Source: Lederbergia graminis (lineage in GTDB: Bacteria; Bacillota; Bacilli; Bacillales; Bacillaceae_C). Taken from it: DNA of 64,000 bases. Position numbers and translations under genes: made by a program. The notes beneath the pieces are model-generated. The model was not told where the DNA came from. It saw only the letters and a list, made by a program, of their open reading frames with translations, and made no database searches. Location of the stretch: contig NZ_JBHSMC010000011.1 in the NCBI RefSeq assembly GCF_042655485.1, forward strand, positions 1 to 64,000, in the 5' to 3' direction. Shown piece by piece: positions 46,110 to 53,861 of this stretch; position 1 is the first letter of the stretch, and the number at the start of each line of letters is the position of its first letter.

Positions 46110-47339
46110 TTACACTGTTAATTGTTTCAGAATTAGTTGTTTTGCATCTTCAATAAGCGCTTGTTTTTCCTGTTCAGATATGTGTGTAAGATAGCGACTC
46201 CCATATGTATGGGAATAAAGACTAGATAATACTTTTTCAAATTGATCATTCAGAGCTAAATCATCTATCGACATCTCAAGCATATTTATAAAAGTCCGAT
46301 CTGCTATATGTGATGGTTGGCTTTCTCCAGCACGATTTATCTTATATGGCCAAATAAAGCTTTCATCAAAGGTTATGCCGTCTTGAAGCATCTCTAAAAA
46401 CTCACCATTATCTATTTTCTTTACTATTTCTAGTGGTAATTTTTGAATTTCTTCTATATGTATTTCTAGCAGAACTCCTTGTTTTTCATTCCTTAACAGT
46501 TGGTCATGCTGCCTCTCAAATTCATGATAGAATTGAGAAAATGTCATATCTTCTTTCGTTTCTATCTTTAACTGTTCCCACTTAATTGGTGCAACGGGAA
46601 TGAAATCTAATTGTGCTGCCCCAGAAGAGTACAAATTTACAGTATAACAACCCTTTTCCCCACGTTCTTTTCGATGTCTCCCTTGAATATTGCCTGGATA
46701 AACAATATATGGTTCTGTATGGAGTGTTTGACGTTTATGGATATGGCCAAGAGCCCAATAGTCCATTTCTTTTTTGAGCAGCTCTTGAATGGAGAATGGT
46801 GCATAAGGTTGATGGTCACTTCCCCCATTTTCCCAATGGCCATGTAAAAGTCCGATATGAAAGTCAGCACCATCTATTTTTTTATAGTCGTTAATTTTCT
46901 TCTCTGCCACATGACGCTCCGGATAACTAAAGCCATATAGATGAACCTTTTTTCCATTCTTAGTAATGAATGGTATCATCTCGACTTCCTCTTTAAAAAT
47001 ATGAACATTATCTGGCAGTTCTAGTGCTAACCAATTACCTGACAAATGATCATGATTTCCATGAGTAATAAAAGCACTTATCCCTGCATCCTTTAACCGC
47101 TGCATCTGTTTTCTTAAGCGAGCTTGCGCTTTAATGCTCCGATCTTCACCATCGTATAAATCACCAACAATGATCATAAAATCTACATTGTGGTTAATTG
47201 CTTCATCTATAATAGTTTCAAAAGCTTTAAATGTGCTCTCCTGTATTCGTGAAAACAATTCCTTCGGGAGATGACTAAGTCCTTGGAAGGGGCTATCCAA
47301 ATGAAGATCTGCAGTATGAATAAAGCGGATTCCATCCAT
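46110..47339 (-). CDS. yhaO: Mre11/SbcD-like exonuclease YhaO
   Basis: 409 residues. Metallophosphoesterase motifs: HTADLHLDSPF, VGDLYDGEDR, THGNHDHLS, GLLHGHWE and ALGHIHKRQ. With YhaN it forms an SbcCD-like pair for DNA end processing. ATG with AGGAGTG upstream; 19 bp between yhaO and yhaN. Confidence 0.93.
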   Translation of the reverse strand: MDGIRFIHTADLHLDSPFQGLSHLPKELFSRIQESTFKAFETIIDEAINHNVDFMIIVGDLYDGEDRSIKAQARLRKQMQRLKDAGISAFITHGNHDHLSGNWLALELPDNVHIFKEEVEMIPFITKNGKKVHLYGFSYPERHVAEKKINDYKKIDGADFHIGLLHGHWENGGSDHQPYAPFSIQELLKKEMDYWALGHIHKRQTLHTEPYIVYPGNIQGRHRKERGEKGCYTVNLYSSGAAQLDFIPVAPIKWEQLKIETKEDMTFSQFYHEFERQHDQLLRNEKQGVLLEIHIEEIQKLPLEIVKKIDNGEFLEMLQDGITFDESFIWPYKINRAGESQPSHIADRTFINMLEMSIDDLALNDQFEKVLSSLYSHTYGSRYLTHISEQEKQALIEDAKQLILKQLTV

Positions 47340-47387
47340 TTATACTCACTCCTAAAAATCGAATATACGTTCTATTATTATACACAA

Positions 47388-47432
47388 AAAAAGAAGATAA
47401 GTCTAAGTGGATTTCCAAACCTATCTTCTCAT
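47388..47432 (-). terminator. Terminator of yhaX
   Basis: AGAAGATA and TATCTTCT arms with T run on the minus strand. Confidence 0.75.
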
Positions 47433-47445
47433 TATTCTTATATCA

Positions 47446-48312
47446 TTACTTTAACATATCGATTTTGCGGAGAAACTCAAGCTTATATTGTTTTCGAAAA
47501 TGCTCTTTCACCATGTATGCAACACCATTATCATTATTAGAACGTGTTAGCCAGTTTGCAACAGCCTTCACTTCCTGTGGTGCATTTCCCATTGCAACCC
47601 CTAAACCAGCCCACTTGACGAAGGAGAGATCATCCATACCTGAGCCTATTGCCACAACTTCGCTTGGCCTTATTCCCATTTGACTACATACATATTGCAC
47701 TCCATTAAGCTTAGAAACATCACTACTTACAATTTGCATTGAATGAGAGTCAGTTGGTATACATACAACCTCATCAAACATCGCAGTTAATGCTTTTTGT
47801 GCATCTTCTAAATATGATTTATTTTCAAATGTAACATCTATATTAGGAGGTGATACCGAAGTTTCTTGTAATTTTTCACTAACATCATCCACGAATTGCT
47901 CTGAATATGAAAAACGAGATGTACGTTGAAATACAACCCTCGCCAACAAACTATCTGGTAATTTCACCTTATTAGCAATTGTATACTCTTCATGAACAAG
48001 CTTAAAATGACACGGAACCGTTTCCAGTAATGCAACAATTTCTTTCGTAATTTGAGGTGTGATGCGTCTCACATAGACAGGTTTGTTCACTTCTTTTCCG
48101 ATAAATGCACCTTGATGAGCGATTATATGACCTTCTATGTTTAATGCTTTAGCTATTCTTTTTGCCGCGGAATAATGCTTGGAAGTTGTTAACAATACCG
48201 TGATATCCTTATTTTGGGCAAACTCAATTGCTTCACGTGTCACTTTGTTCATGCGGCCATTATCTTGCAACAAAGTACCGTCAATATTTGTAACCAACAG
48301 TTTATATACCAT
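47446..48312 (-). CDS. yhaX: HAD superfamily (Cof type) protein YhaX, altered active site
   Basis: 288 residues, as B. subtilis YhaX. HAD/Cof fold with LLTTSKHYSAAKR, motif III Lys in SKLNGVQYV and IGSGMDDLSFVKWAGLGVAMGNA. Motif I reads TNIDGTLL, with Asn where the nucleophilic Asp should be, and motif IV reads GSGMDD instead of GDGxND. B. subtilis YhaX, as I recall it, also has NIDGT. Phosphatase activity is doubtful. ATG at 48312 with GGGGAGG upstream. Confidence 0.88.
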   Translation of the reverse strand: MVYKLLVTNIDGTLLQDNGRMNKVTREAIEFAQNKDITVLLTTSKHYSAAKRIAKALNIEGHIIAHQGAFIGKEVNKPVYVRRITPQITKEIVALLETVPCHFKLVHEEYTIANKVKLPDSLLARVVFQRTSRFSYSEQFVDDVSEKLQETSVSPPNIDVTFENKSYLEDAQKALTAMFDEVVCIPTDSHSMQIVSSDVSKLNGVQYVCSQMGIRPSEVVAIGSGMDDLSFVKWAGLGVAMGNAPQEVKAVANWLTRSNNDNGVAYMVKEHFRKQYKLEFLRKIDMLK

Positions 48313-48461
48313 GGTGTCCTCCCCATCGTGCAAAATTCTCCTCAATAATAATATTTATGTAATGGAAAGTTGGATAGAACTATGAACATTATACAAATGA
48401 GGGATTTGAGGATAGTTATATTAAAAGTAGGATATGGAATATTAGAATTTGACACACCAGT

Positions 48462-48715
48462 GATTGTAGCGGAAGGCGCGAGACTCCTGCGGGATGAACG
48501 GTAGCCGGAAGACCCCACAGGCGGTGTCAAGCGCCGAGGAGGCTTCCGAACCTTGTCTAGCTGTTGGCGCTATCGGCTCGAGGTCAAATAACCTGAGACA
48601 TGAAAGGCAAAGAACGCCTTTCTTTGTCTCAGAACATTTGCTTGTCGCCGATAAGCAAGCGCCTTTCACTTTTCTTAGCCCGCGGAAAGCGAGCGCCTGT
48701 AGCGGAAATCAACTA
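48462..48715 (+). repeat. D element carrying a reversed, shortened B element
   Basis: D begins GTAGCGGAAGGCGCGAG, GACTCCTGCGGG, and resumes GCCCGCGGAAAGCG to TAGCGGAAATCAAC. B in reverse lies at 48553-48675 at the same point of D as in the composite near 1543. This fills the gap between yhaX and yheA; the two long open frames across it are repeat artefacts. Confidence 0.8.
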
Positions 48716-48733
48716 AGTAAAACTGAGAAATTA

Positions 48734-48783
48734 AGTAAAAAGGTATTCCCACATGCCAATTAACATGACGGAATACCTTCTCT
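48734..48783 (-). terminator. Terminator of yheA
   Basis: AAGGTATTCC pairs with GGAATACCTT, T run on the minus strand. Confidence 0.85.
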
Positions 48784-48787
48784 AAAA

Positions 48788-49141
48788 TTACTTATTCATC
48801 ATCCCATATAACTCATCTAACGGTTTGACAATAATCTTATTTAGTTCTCCTATTGCTTCACTCATACGTTGTTCTGCTTGCATGAGCTGTGTTACTTTTT
48901 GATTTGCTTGTACTTGATTTGCAATTGCTTGAGCATTCATTACTTCATCTTCTGTAATATTTTGCCCAGACATTTGCTTTTGCTGTAATTCCATTTGTAC
49001 ATTGCGGAAAGCATCAAACATGGACTTAGCTGTCTCGTCATTTTCTACTTCTTCATACATTTTCTTGAGATTTAGAAACTCTTCACTAGTACGCAAAGCT
49101 TTTTCCAATTCATATGCCTGATCATATAGATTTGTAGCCAT
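48788..49141 (-). CDS. yheA: YheA, UPF0342 protein
   Basis: 117 residues, all-helical, MATNLYDQAYELEKALRTSE and a middle Gln-rich stretch (QMELQQKQMSGQNIT). Same length and context as B. subtilis YheA (YlbF/YmcA-like fold family). Role unknown. ATG at 49141 with AAGGGGG upstream; yheB overlaps or abuts upstream on the same strand. Confidence 0.88.
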   Translation of the reverse strand: MATNLYDQAYELEKALRTSEEFLNLKKMYEEVENDETAKSMFDAFRNVQMELQQKQMSGQNITEDEVMNAQAIANQVQANQKVTQLMQAEQRMSEAIGELNKIIVKPLDELYGMMNK

Positions 49142-49181
49142 TAAGTAGGACCCCCTTCCTTCCTTTGCTATTCTAACATTA

Positions 49182-50321
49182 TTATGACGTGAACAAAACA
49201 ATGATTCCTTGAATTAGGCCTATTGCCCCACCTAGAACAGCTCCCAAATACGTAATCATCACAAGTTCTTTCTTGGCGATGGAGATGACTAGCTCCTCTA
49301 ATTTTCGCAATGAAAAAGATTCAATTTGCTCCCGAACTATCGCCTCCACTTCAAAGCGCTCTAGGATTTCACCGATTCTATCGGACAAATATGTTCCAGC
49401 TGTTTGTAATATAAATGGGATAATATTTGTTTCAATTTTTTCCTTATATGGTATTAGTAGTTCGGAAATGGGAGTTTGAAGAATTTTTTTTAATTGTATG
49501 GTATCAGCTACCGTTAATTTAATTGTTGCTAATATTTTTTCATCGTTCATATTTACGAAAAGCTCTTCCGTCGTTTTTTCTTGAATTTTTTCCCACTCTG
49601 ACTGTAAAACCTGGACGAGCATTAATTTCGTTTCTTCATTTTTTAACATTTTTATAATTTCTGGTTGAAATTTATCTGCTAGTGAATCATTACCAACGAA
49701 CATTTGCACCATATTCCATAGTTTTCCTCTGTCCTTGAGAAACTGTTCAATCATTGTTTTTATTTTATACTTACCCTCTTGACTGGAAAAATATTCAACT
49801 GCCTTTTCTATAATTCGGTCTGCAGCATCCGGTATTTTATTCTGCAATTGTTGCGTCCATTCTCTCGGAATGACCTCTTGTATTTGCTTATTCCAGAACT
49901 TATCTTTAATACCGTAGTATTTTTCTTCAATGCGCCCATCAATAAATGTATTCGCTCGTTCAATTGGATTATCAACTTGTAGCTGCTCTAATAATTGTTC
50001 TATCGTCCATTCTTTCTCAAGCCAACTATTAAATTTTGCAGTCAACCAAATGTGCATTTTTTCTATAAAATCTTTATTCGTTATTTTTTTTCTAACGCTA
50101 TCTGGAGTAACTAGGTGACCAACAACTAATTTACCAATTTGTGTTGCCAATTCATTATGGCGTTTTGGGATAAGTCCAGGTGTAAAAGGTAATTGCCATT
50201 TTCCAATATAAATTGGTTGATACGGACGAAATAACATTCTTATTGCCAAAAAATTTGTAAGACCACCGATTAGTGCTCCTATGACTATCATAAACAGAAT
50301 TAATAATAATGAATCTAACAT
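49182..50321 (-). CDS. yheB: YheB, DUF445 family membrane protein
   Basis: 379 residues. DUF445 start GGLTNFLAIRMLFRPYQP, LPFTPGLIPKRHNELA, and a C-terminal hydrophobic helix (VMITYLGAVLGGAIGLIQG). Both termini are membrane segments with a large helical middle. Function unknown; sporulation-associated in B. subtilis. ATG with GAGAGGATG upstream. Confidence 0.88.
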   Translation of the reverse strand: MLDSLLLILFMIVIGALIGGLTNFLAIRMLFRPYQPIYIGKWQLPFTPGLIPKRHNELATQIGKLVVGHLVTPDSVRKKITNKDFIEKMHIWLTAKFNSWLEKEWTIEQLLEQLQVDNPIERANTFIDGRIEEKYYGIKDKFWNKQIQEVIPREWTQQLQNKIPDAADRIIEKAVEYFSSQEGKYKIKTMIEQFLKDRGKLWNMVQMFVGNDSLADKFQPEIIKMLKNEETKLMLVQVLQSEWEKIQEKTTEELFVNMNDEKILATIKLTVADTIQLKKILQTPISELLIPYKEKIETNIIPFILQTAGTYLSDRIGEILERFEVEAIVREQIESFSLRKLEELVISIAKKELVMITYLGAVLGGAIGLIQGIIVLFTS

Positions 50322-50507
50322 CTATCACAACATCCTCTCAAAAGTAGGAAAAATACCATAAATTATATACGATTGAAACATAAAAAAGATTCTACATACG
50401 TACGTTTACATATATATAAGGATATACAATAAGCTGAAATTAATCATGTAAATGCATAGTTTACGCCTGAGAATTTTTTGATACAATAATAGTAATGAGG
50501 TGATTAT

Positions 50508-50726
50508 GTGCTTCATCATTTTCAAGTAAAGCCTATTTTCGATGATGGTCGACTTCCTGGATGGATTTTCAGCTTTTATTTCGAACAAACAAATTATAAC
50601 GGAAAATATCATCCTAACGGAAGCATTGAATGGACAAACAGATCACCAATGAAACAACATATAAGTAAAATAGAGAAACACATCCACGATTTAATGATTT
50701 ATCATATATATGATGTTCAAAGATGA
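50508..50726 (+). CDS. yheE: YheE family protein (DUF5342)
   Basis: 72 residues, HHFQVKPIFDDGRLPGWIF and HHIYDVQR-type end. GTG start, GAGGTG 5 nt upstream. Divergent from yheB as in B. subtilis. Function unknown. Confidence 0.78.
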   Translation: MLHHFQVKPIFDDGRLPGWIFSFYFEQTNYNGKYHPNGSIEWTNRSPMKQHISKIEKHIHDLMIYHIYDVQR

Positions 50727-50801
50727 AAATTAATTTACCATCTATTGTAATGAATGTTACTTACATTTCGCCTCCAAACTAATGTTAAGGAGGCTGATGG
50801 G

Positions 50802-50987
50802 ATGAGAAAGAAAAAACGAGAATTTTTACCAGACGTGGATAATGAAGGTCGAGATCGATTATATGTCGATGTTGATAGAATGATTAATGAAGGTATGAGT
50901 GGCGGCTACGTATTCATGCGCGAGGATTCCACCAATATCGAGGAAGCAACTGATTTCTTTCCTGAAGATCCACCAGAAGAAATTTGA
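50802..50987 (+). CDS. Small acidic protein, unrecognised
   Basis: 61 residues, a basic start MRKKKREFLPDVDNEG and a very acidic end (FFPEDPPEEI). ATG at 50802 with AAGGAGG 8 nt upstream. Soluble; no domain recognised. Followed by a hairpin before the regulator gene. Confidence 0.65.
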   Translation: MRKKKREFLPDVDNEGRDRLYVDVDRMINEGMSGGYVFMREDSTNIEEATDFFPEDPPEEI

Positions 50988-50989
50988 CG

Positions 50990-51022
50990 GTAGGGCTGAC
51001 TTTGCGGTCAGCCCTACTATAT
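50990..51022 (+). terminator. Hairpin after the small acidic gene
   Basis: GTAGGGCTGAC pairs with GTCAGCCCTAC, but only a weak TATATAT follows. A partial terminator or attenuator. Confidence 0.6.
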
Positions 51023-51035
51023 ATGAGGAGATTCC

Positions 51036-51935
51036 ATGTTTATACGATTATTAGAAAAATATCCTAATGCGATTACAGCATTAGCACCTAATTATGATGA
51101 TAACTATGTATGGTTTAAAGATAATGATCAAGAATCATTTATTGGTATTCCAGCAGAAGATCTTACGGAAAAGGAAATTTCATTACTACACACATTATTT
51201 CCAATAGACAATAACAATTGGGCCCTTTCCAATATCGCAAATGAATGGCGTGAATTTTTATTACATAATGGTCCACTTCCCCAATCCAATACAAATAATA
51301 TCCGGTTTATTCATTTTACCATTACAGATATTCGAGACGAATTTCTTTTTTCAGAATGGGAAGAAGCAATTAAAAGTTTATTTTATAATGATGTAACGAT
51401 TGTTCCAATCACTAATCAACAAGGTGTAATCATAGAGGAAGAAAGTAATGTTGCAATTACTGAAGAAGAATTATTTTCTGCAATCCAAGCATTTGAAAGT
51501 GATTTTTTCATTAAAATATACTTTTATATCGGCCATTTTCTTGAGCAAACTGATGCATTAAGATCACTATATCAATTGGAACGCAATATGCTGGAATTAT
51601 CTTTTGCTGAATATCCAGAAGATCGAATTTTTACTAGGGAAAAATTAATGCCACTTTATTTGTATCGACATATACCTGCTCCTGAACGAAACATCCTTTT
51701 TGCAGATATACAGCAGTTGCTTGCGGATGATAAAGAACTTTTGGAAACAATAAAAGTGTATATTGAAAACCAATCAAACGCGACTTTAACAGCGAAACAG
51801 TTATTTATGCATCGTAATAGTTTGCAATATAGGATAGATAAATTCATTGAAAAGACCGGGATTGATATAAAAACGTTTCACGGTGCCTTTTTCGGATATT
51901 TAGCCTGTATTTTTTTAGAGATGAATAGAGATTAA
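51036..51935 (+). CDS. yxkF: PucR/CdaR-type helix-turn-helix regulator (YxkF-like)
   Basis: 299 residues. The C-terminal PucR-type HTH is clear: LLETIKVYIENQSNATLTAK, LFMHRNSLQYRIDKF. The N-terminal two thirds has no domain I recognise. YxkF of B. subtilis also lies directly before msmX, so it likely controls the multisugar ATPase. ATG with GAGGAG upstream. Confidence 0.82.
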   Translation: MFIRLLEKYPNAITALAPNYDDNYVWFKDNDQESFIGIPAEDLTEKEISLLHTLFPIDNNNWALSNIANEWREFLLHNGPLPQSNTNNIRFIHFTITDIRDEFLFSEWEEAIKSLFYNDVTIVPITNQQGVIIEEESNVAITEEELFSAIQAFESDFFIKIYFYIGHFLEQTDALRSLYQLERNMLELSFAEYPEDRIFTREKLMPLYLYRHIPAPERNILFADIQQLLADDKELLETIKVYIENQSNATLTAKQLFMHRNSLQYRIDKFIEKTGIDIKTFHGAFFGYLACIFLEMNRD

Positions 51936-51937
51936 TG

Positions 51938-52029
51938 CAAGGTGCCAAAAATGCCCATGGTATTTTTGTGCACCTTGTCCATAGTAAGTTGAAAGCGTAT
52001 TCTGTAAAATGTACTTAAATACAGAATAC
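51938..52029 (+). promoter_or_regulatory. Two inverted repeats in the msmX leader
   Basis: CAAGGTGC/GCACCTTG encloses a further ATTTTT/AAAAAT stem at 51938-51976. GTATTCTGTA at 51997-52006 pairs with TACAGAATAC at 52020-52029, a perfect 10-bp repeat touching the msmX ribosome site. An operator for YxkF or a leader structure is possible. Confidence 0.5.
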
Positions 52030-52044
52030 TAGGGAGGCAATAAA

Positions 52045-53145
52045 ATGGCTGAGTTAAAGCTTGATGGGATTTATAAAGTATATGATAACAAAGTTACAGC
52101 AGTTGAAAATTTCAATCTAGATATTAAAGACAAAGAATTTATCGTTTTCGTAGGACCTTCAGGTTGTGGTAAATCTACAACACTTCGTATGATTGCTGGT
52201 CTAGAAGAAATTTCACAAGGTGACCTATATATTGATGACAGAAGAGTTAACGATATCGCTCCTAAAGACCGCGATATTGCGATGGTGTTCCAGAACTACG
52301 CACTATATCCACATATGAGTGTTTATGATAACATGGCATTCGGATTAAAATTACGTAAAATGCCTAAGAAAGAAATCCAAGATCGTGTAAATAACGCTGC
52401 AAAAATTCTTGGTCTAGAAAACTTCTTAGATCGTAAACCAAAAGCTCTTTCCGGTGGTCAGCGTCAGCGTGTTGCTTTAGGTCGTGCGATTGTCCGTGAT
52501 GCAAAAGTGTTCTTGATGGACGAGCCGTTATCTAACCTTGATGCTAAGCTACGTGTACAGATGCGTGCTGAAATTGCGAAGCTTCACCAAAGACTACAAA
52601 CAACAACTATTTACGTTACCCATGACCAAACAGAAGCGATGACAATGGCTACAAGAATCGTTGTTATGAAAGACGGTCTTATCATGCAAGTTGGTTCTCC
52701 TAAAGAAGTTTACGATTATCCTGAAAATATCTTCGTTGGTGGATTTATCGGATCTCCAGCAATGAACTTCTTCCATGGAACATTAGAAGAAGACGGGTTT
52801 GCTCTTGATAAGAAAACGAAAGTTGCAGTTCCAGAAGGTAAAATGAAAATGCTTCGTGACCAAGGTTATGTTGGTAAAGAAGTTGTTCTAGGTGTTCGTC
52901 CTGAAGATATCCATGATGAGCCTGCATTCATTGATGCTTCTCAAGGAACTAAGGTTAATGTTACAATTGAAGTTGCTGAGCTTCTAGGTGCTGAAACAAT
53001 GCTATATTCTAGCATTGCAGAACAAGATTTTGTTTCTAGAATCGATGCAAGAACAGTAGTTGAGCCAGGTCAAAAAATGGATCTAGCATTTGATATGAAT
53101 AAAGCACACTTCTTTGATGTAAATACTGAAAACCGCATTCGCTAA
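52045..53145 (+). CDS. msmX: Multiple-sugar ABC transporter ATPase MsmX
   Basis: 366 residues. Walker A GPSGCGKST, Q-loop MVFQNYALYPHMSVYDN, signature ALSGGQRQRVALGRA, Walker B VFLMDEPLSNLDAK, H-loop VTHDQTEA, and the C-terminal MalK-type regulatory domain (VVLGVRPEDIHDE). In Bacillus one MsmX energises several sugar importers, which fits its lying apart from any permease. ATG with GGGAGG upstream. Confidence 0.95.
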   Translation: MAELKLDGIYKVYDNKVTAVENFNLDIKDKEFIVFVGPSGCGKSTTLRMIAGLEEISQGDLYIDDRRVNDIAPKDRDIAMVFQNYALYPHMSVYDNMAFGLKLRKMPKKEIQDRVNNAAKILGLENFLDRKPKALSGGQRQRVALGRAIVRDAKVFLMDEPLSNLDAKLRVQMRAEIAKLHQRLQTTTIYVTHDQTEAMTMATRIVVMKDGLIMQVGSPKEVYDYPENIFVGGFIGSPAMNFFHGTLEEDGFALDKKTKVAVPEGKMKMLRDQGYVGKEVVLGVRPEDIHDEPAFIDASQGTKVNVTIEVAELLGAETMLYSSIAEQDFVSRIDARTVVEPGQKMDLAFDMNKAHFFDVNTENRIR

Positions 53146-53160
53146 TTAATATAATCCAAA

Positions 53161-53194
53161 TCTAAAACCTGCCTATATTTGGCAGGTTTTTTTC
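53161..53194 (+). terminator. Terminator of msmX
   Basis: AAACCTGCC pairs with GGCAGGTTT, T run follows. Confidence 0.9.
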
Positions 53195-53285
53195 TGTTTT
53201 TTTGGTCATCATAATAATCGAGACAGCGATACATCTCTCCAAAAAAATAACTATAAAAAAAGTAAAAATTACCAAAGAAAAAGAA

Positions 53286-53314
53286 GAATAGTTTACGAAA
53301 AACAAAACATACTA
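53286..53314 (+). promoter_or_regulatory. SigG-type promoter of the SASP gene
   Basis: GAATA at 53286-53290 and CATACTA at 53308-53314 with 17 bp between them. This fits the forespore SigG consensus and the gene it serves. Confidence 0.7.
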
Positions 53315-53337
53315 CAAAATACAAACAACTTCTTCAA

Positions 53338-53398
53338 TGGGTTAATCATAGTTGACACATTCAAATGTGTGTCGGTGCAATTCCGACTAACCCAACCA
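53338..53398 (+). ncRNA. tRNA-like structure in the SASP leader
   Basis: TGGGTTA (53338-53344) pairs perfectly with TAACCCA (53388-53394) as a 7-bp acceptor stem, followed by A and CCA. GTCGG-TGCAATT-CCGAC (53371-53387) is a 5-bp T arm with a seven-base loop, joined to the acceptor with no gap as in tRNA; the loop differs from TTCRANN only at position 55. ACACAT-TCAA-ATGTGT (53355-53370) replaces the anticodon arm, and there is no D arm. Total 58 nt plus CCA. It lies between the SigG promoter and the SASP start. Confidence 0.6.
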
Positions 53399-53430
53399 AT
53401 ACTAAACATATAACAAGGAGATGACGCAAA

Positions 53431-53634
53431 ATGGCTAGCAACAACAACTCTAACCAGCTTGTAGCTCCAGGTGCACAACAAGCACTAGATCAAATGAAAT
53501 ACGAAATCGCTTCAGAATTCGGAGTAAATCTTGGTGCGGATACTACTTCCCGTGCTAACGGTTCTGTAGGTGGAGAGATTACTAAGCGTTTAGTTCAAAT
53601 GGCTGAACAACAGCTTGGCGGTTTCTCAAAATAA
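53431..53634 (+). CDS. Alpha/beta-type small acid-soluble spore protein
   Basis: 67 residues. SASP signatures LVAPGAQQALDQMKYEIASE with the GPR cleavage site after Glu in YEIASEFGV, and RANGSVGGEITKRLVQMAE. It coats and protects forespore DNA. ATG with AAGGAG upstream, SigG-type promoter and a long leader. Confidence 0.95.
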   Translation: MASNNNSNQLVAPGAQQALDQMKYEIASEFGVNLGADTTSRANGSVGGEITKRLVQMAEQQLGGFSK

Positions 53635-53652
53635 TTTAACTTAATAAATTGG

Positions 53653-53690
53653 CTAAGCCCCCGGATTTTCATCCGGGGGTTATTAATTTC
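53653..53690 (+). terminator. Terminator of the SASP gene
   Basis: CCCCCGGAT pairs with ATCCGGGGG; only TTATTAATTT follows, but the stem is strong. Confidence 0.8.
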
Positions 53691-53696
53691 TATTAT

Positions 53697-53806
53697 GGAC
53701 GGTTGATTTCCTCTGCGACGTAAAGGATGTACTAGTGCAGGAGTAGCCACAGGACGTAGCTGCTTTAGCCTGGCAGGAGCTCGCCCCTTCCGTTCCAATC
53801 AACCTA
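53697..53806 (-). repeat. D-type ends around a degenerate C module
   Basis: GGTTGATT at 53700 and AATCAACC at 53797 flank AAAGGATGTAC, ACAGGACGT and GGCAGGAGC, which resemble C hairpins with decayed stems. On minus the loops read RUCCU. Confidence 0.6.
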
Positions 53807-53861
53807 GTAGCTATAAAAGCCAGTTCTTAATTTTTTTAAATTTCAGCTTGATATATTTTAG

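Noticed and set aside
48442..48763. Two overlapping open frames of 75-89 codons
   Set aside because: Both lie in D/B repeat sequence, whose GC-rich content lacks stops; no family resemblance.
53338..53398. A functional elongator tRNA
   Set aside because: No D arm, no seven-base anticodon loop, only 58 nt to the discriminator base; kept only as a tRNA-like element.
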